DNA from: Sneathiella marina | GTDB lineage: Bacteria; Pseudomonadota; Alphaproteobacteria; Sneathiellales; Sneathiellaceae | Direction: 5' to 3' | NCBI RefSeq assembly: GCF_023746535.1 | Contig: NZ_CP098747.1 | Span: 2,626,501-2,690,500 of the forward strand | Length of the DNA: 64,000 bases | Part shown: piece after piece, positions 63,271-64,000 of the stretch | Numbering within the stretch: the first letter of the stretch is position 1 | How the letters are laid out: each line of letters starts with the position of its first letter | Translations under genes and position numbers: made by a program | Notes under the pieces: generated by a model | Seen by the model: only the letters and a program-made list of their open reading frames with translations | Told to the model about the DNA's origin: nothing | Database searches by the model: none

Positions 63271-63804
63271 ATGAATTTAGACAAGATTTCAGCCGGCAAA
63301 GATATCCCATGGGACGTGAATGTCGTCATTGAAATTCCATTGGGTGGCGTGCCCGTCAAATATGAAGTCGACAAGGACAGCGGTGCCATGTTCGTTGACC
63401 GTTTCCTGCACACCGCCATGTTCTATCCGTGCAATTACGGGTTCATTCCCCATACATTGGCTGATGACGGCGATCCGACGGATATGCTGGTTGCCGGCCC
63501 GATCCCGGTCATACCCGGTGCCGTCATCCGCGCCCGCCCTGTCGGGGTCCTGATCATGGAAGACGAAGCAGGACAGGACGAAAAGATCCTGGGGGTCCCG
63601 GTCGATGCGCTGCATCCTTATTATTCCAATATTTCGAACTTTACGGACCTGCGCGACGTATTGCTGGACCAGATTTCCCATTTCTTCGAGCATTACAAAG
63701 ACCTGGAAGCTGACAAATGGGTCAAGATTGTCCGCTGGGGTGATGCAGACGAAGCCGCCGCAATGATCCAGAAATCCCTCGTAGACGGGGCAAAAATAGG
63801 CTAA
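63271..63804 (+). CDS. ppa: Soluble inorganic pyrophosphatase
   Basis: Family I cytoplasmic pyrophosphatase, 177 residues. The active site is visible in DVNVVIEIPLGGVPVKYEVD near residue 14, YPCNYGFIPHTLADDGDPTD near residue 52 (with the metal-binding aspartates) and KILGVPVDALHPYYSN near residue 107. ATG codons at 63265 and 63271 are both possible after AGGAG; the second gives the usual family start and better spacing. It is divergent from the membrane-bound hppA, so two pyrophosphatases are encoded side by side. Confidence 0.97.
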   Translation: MNLDKISAGKDIPWDVNVVIEIPLGGVPVKYEVDKDSGAMFVDRFLHTAMFYPCNYGFIPHTLADDGDPTDMLVAGPIPVIPGAVIRARPVGVLIMEDEAGQDEKILGVPVDALHPYYSNISNFTDLRDVLLDQISHFFEHYKDLEADKWVKIVRWGDADEAAAMIQKSLVDGAKIG

Positions 63805-63824
63805 AGCCGTGCGGCTGGTGGCGG

Positions 63825-64000
63825 TTACGCCACCGTCCGCATACGCCGGAACATGGGCATGTTCCACAGGGTCAGGATCATCACCAGTCCCAGAAGCGGC
63901 AAGGCGCCAAGATTGACAACCTCCCAGCCGAAATGCTCCTGCAATTGACCTGAGGCAAGGGATGCGGTTGCCACCGTCCCGAAAACCAGAAAATCGTTCA
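63825..64000 (-). CDS. MFS transporter, C-terminal fragment (5' end outside window)
   Basis: The last 57 codons of a minus-strand gene that runs off the window. The sequence NDFLVFGTVATASLASGQLQ near the edge and the following LPLLGLVMILTLWNMPMFRR match the last two helices of a major facilitator transporter of the type often seen beside housekeeping genes in alphaproteobacteria. It converges with ppa. The substrate class cannot be told from this fragment. Confidence 0.7.
   Translation of the reverse strand, partial: NDFLVFGTVATASLASGQLQEHFGWEVVNLGALPLLGLVMILTLWNMPMFRRMRTVA

Overview
The window is chromosomal DNA of an alphaproteobacterium. The evidence is its housekeeping gene order: alr-mlaE-mlaF-radA-cvpA-purF; YfgM-bamB-der; ppx-rlmE, guaB-rsmB and guaA; an alaC-type aminotransferase-hom-glpX-recJ; rplM-rpsI; DUF177-rpmF-plsX-fabH-ihfA-merR beside bamE and a ubiquinol-cytochrome c chaperone. 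A PAS_5 protein, a class I PHA synthase and COX15-type heme A synthase also fit. The species cannot be fixed by eye; a Rhodospirillales/Sneathiellales-like marine lineage is a guess. Coding density is high and base composition is moderate, with some AT-rich accessory patches.

Layout. 1-6.3 kb: cell wall, lipid transport, recombination and purine genes on the plus strand. 6.3-8.1 kb: accessory patch with a GFA protein, an AT-rich carbon-nitrogen hydrolase, a long palindrome and the tail of an IS30-type transposase. 8.1-11.5 kb: der, BamB and a YfgM-like protein. 11.6-14.6 kb: small membrane proteins, a gene-poor stretch and a two-domain sulfurtransferase. 14.6-22.2 kb: guanine nucleotide synthesis and RNA methylation on the minus strand, then tRNA-Gln. 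22.4-28 kb: small unknown proteins, a PilZ protein, a two-module pentapeptide-repeat protein, a GMC oxidoreductase and tRNA-Glu. 28.2-33.5 kb: recJ, glpX, hom and an aminotransferase. 33.6-40.6 kb: an OmpA-type lipoprotein, PHA synthase, two cytochrome P460-family genes, a gamma carbonic anhydrase homolog and argC. 40.6-47.9 kb: a block of accessory and stress genes. 48-54.9 kb: ribosomal proteins, CoA and sulfur metabolism, heme A synthase and riboswitch-controlled thiM. 55-60.6 kb: tRNA-Pro, a DNA-binding pair, fatty acid and phospholipid initiation, and BamE. 60.6-63.8 kb: membrane-bound and soluble pyrophosphatases, divergently arranged. The window ends in a truncated MFS transporter.

The strongest candidate for something undescribed is at 37.5-38.7 kb. 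An exported protein carries about 170 residues of tandem Cys-Asn-Pro-Cys repeats (40 cysteines) fused to a cytochrome P460-type heme domain. It is followed by a second, repeat-free P460-type gene. Both keep the CxxCH heme site and a lysine aligning by eye with the P460 heme cross-linking lysine. I infer periplasmic redox chemistry of small nitrogen compounds coupled to a thiol-rich metal or redox array; this is untested.

Regulatory signals readable in the sequence include a TPP riboswitch before thiM, a TetR promoter with two inverted copies of one operator, a terminator-like hairpin in the hppA leader, promoters for three tRNA genes and rplM-rpsI, and several intrinsic terminators.
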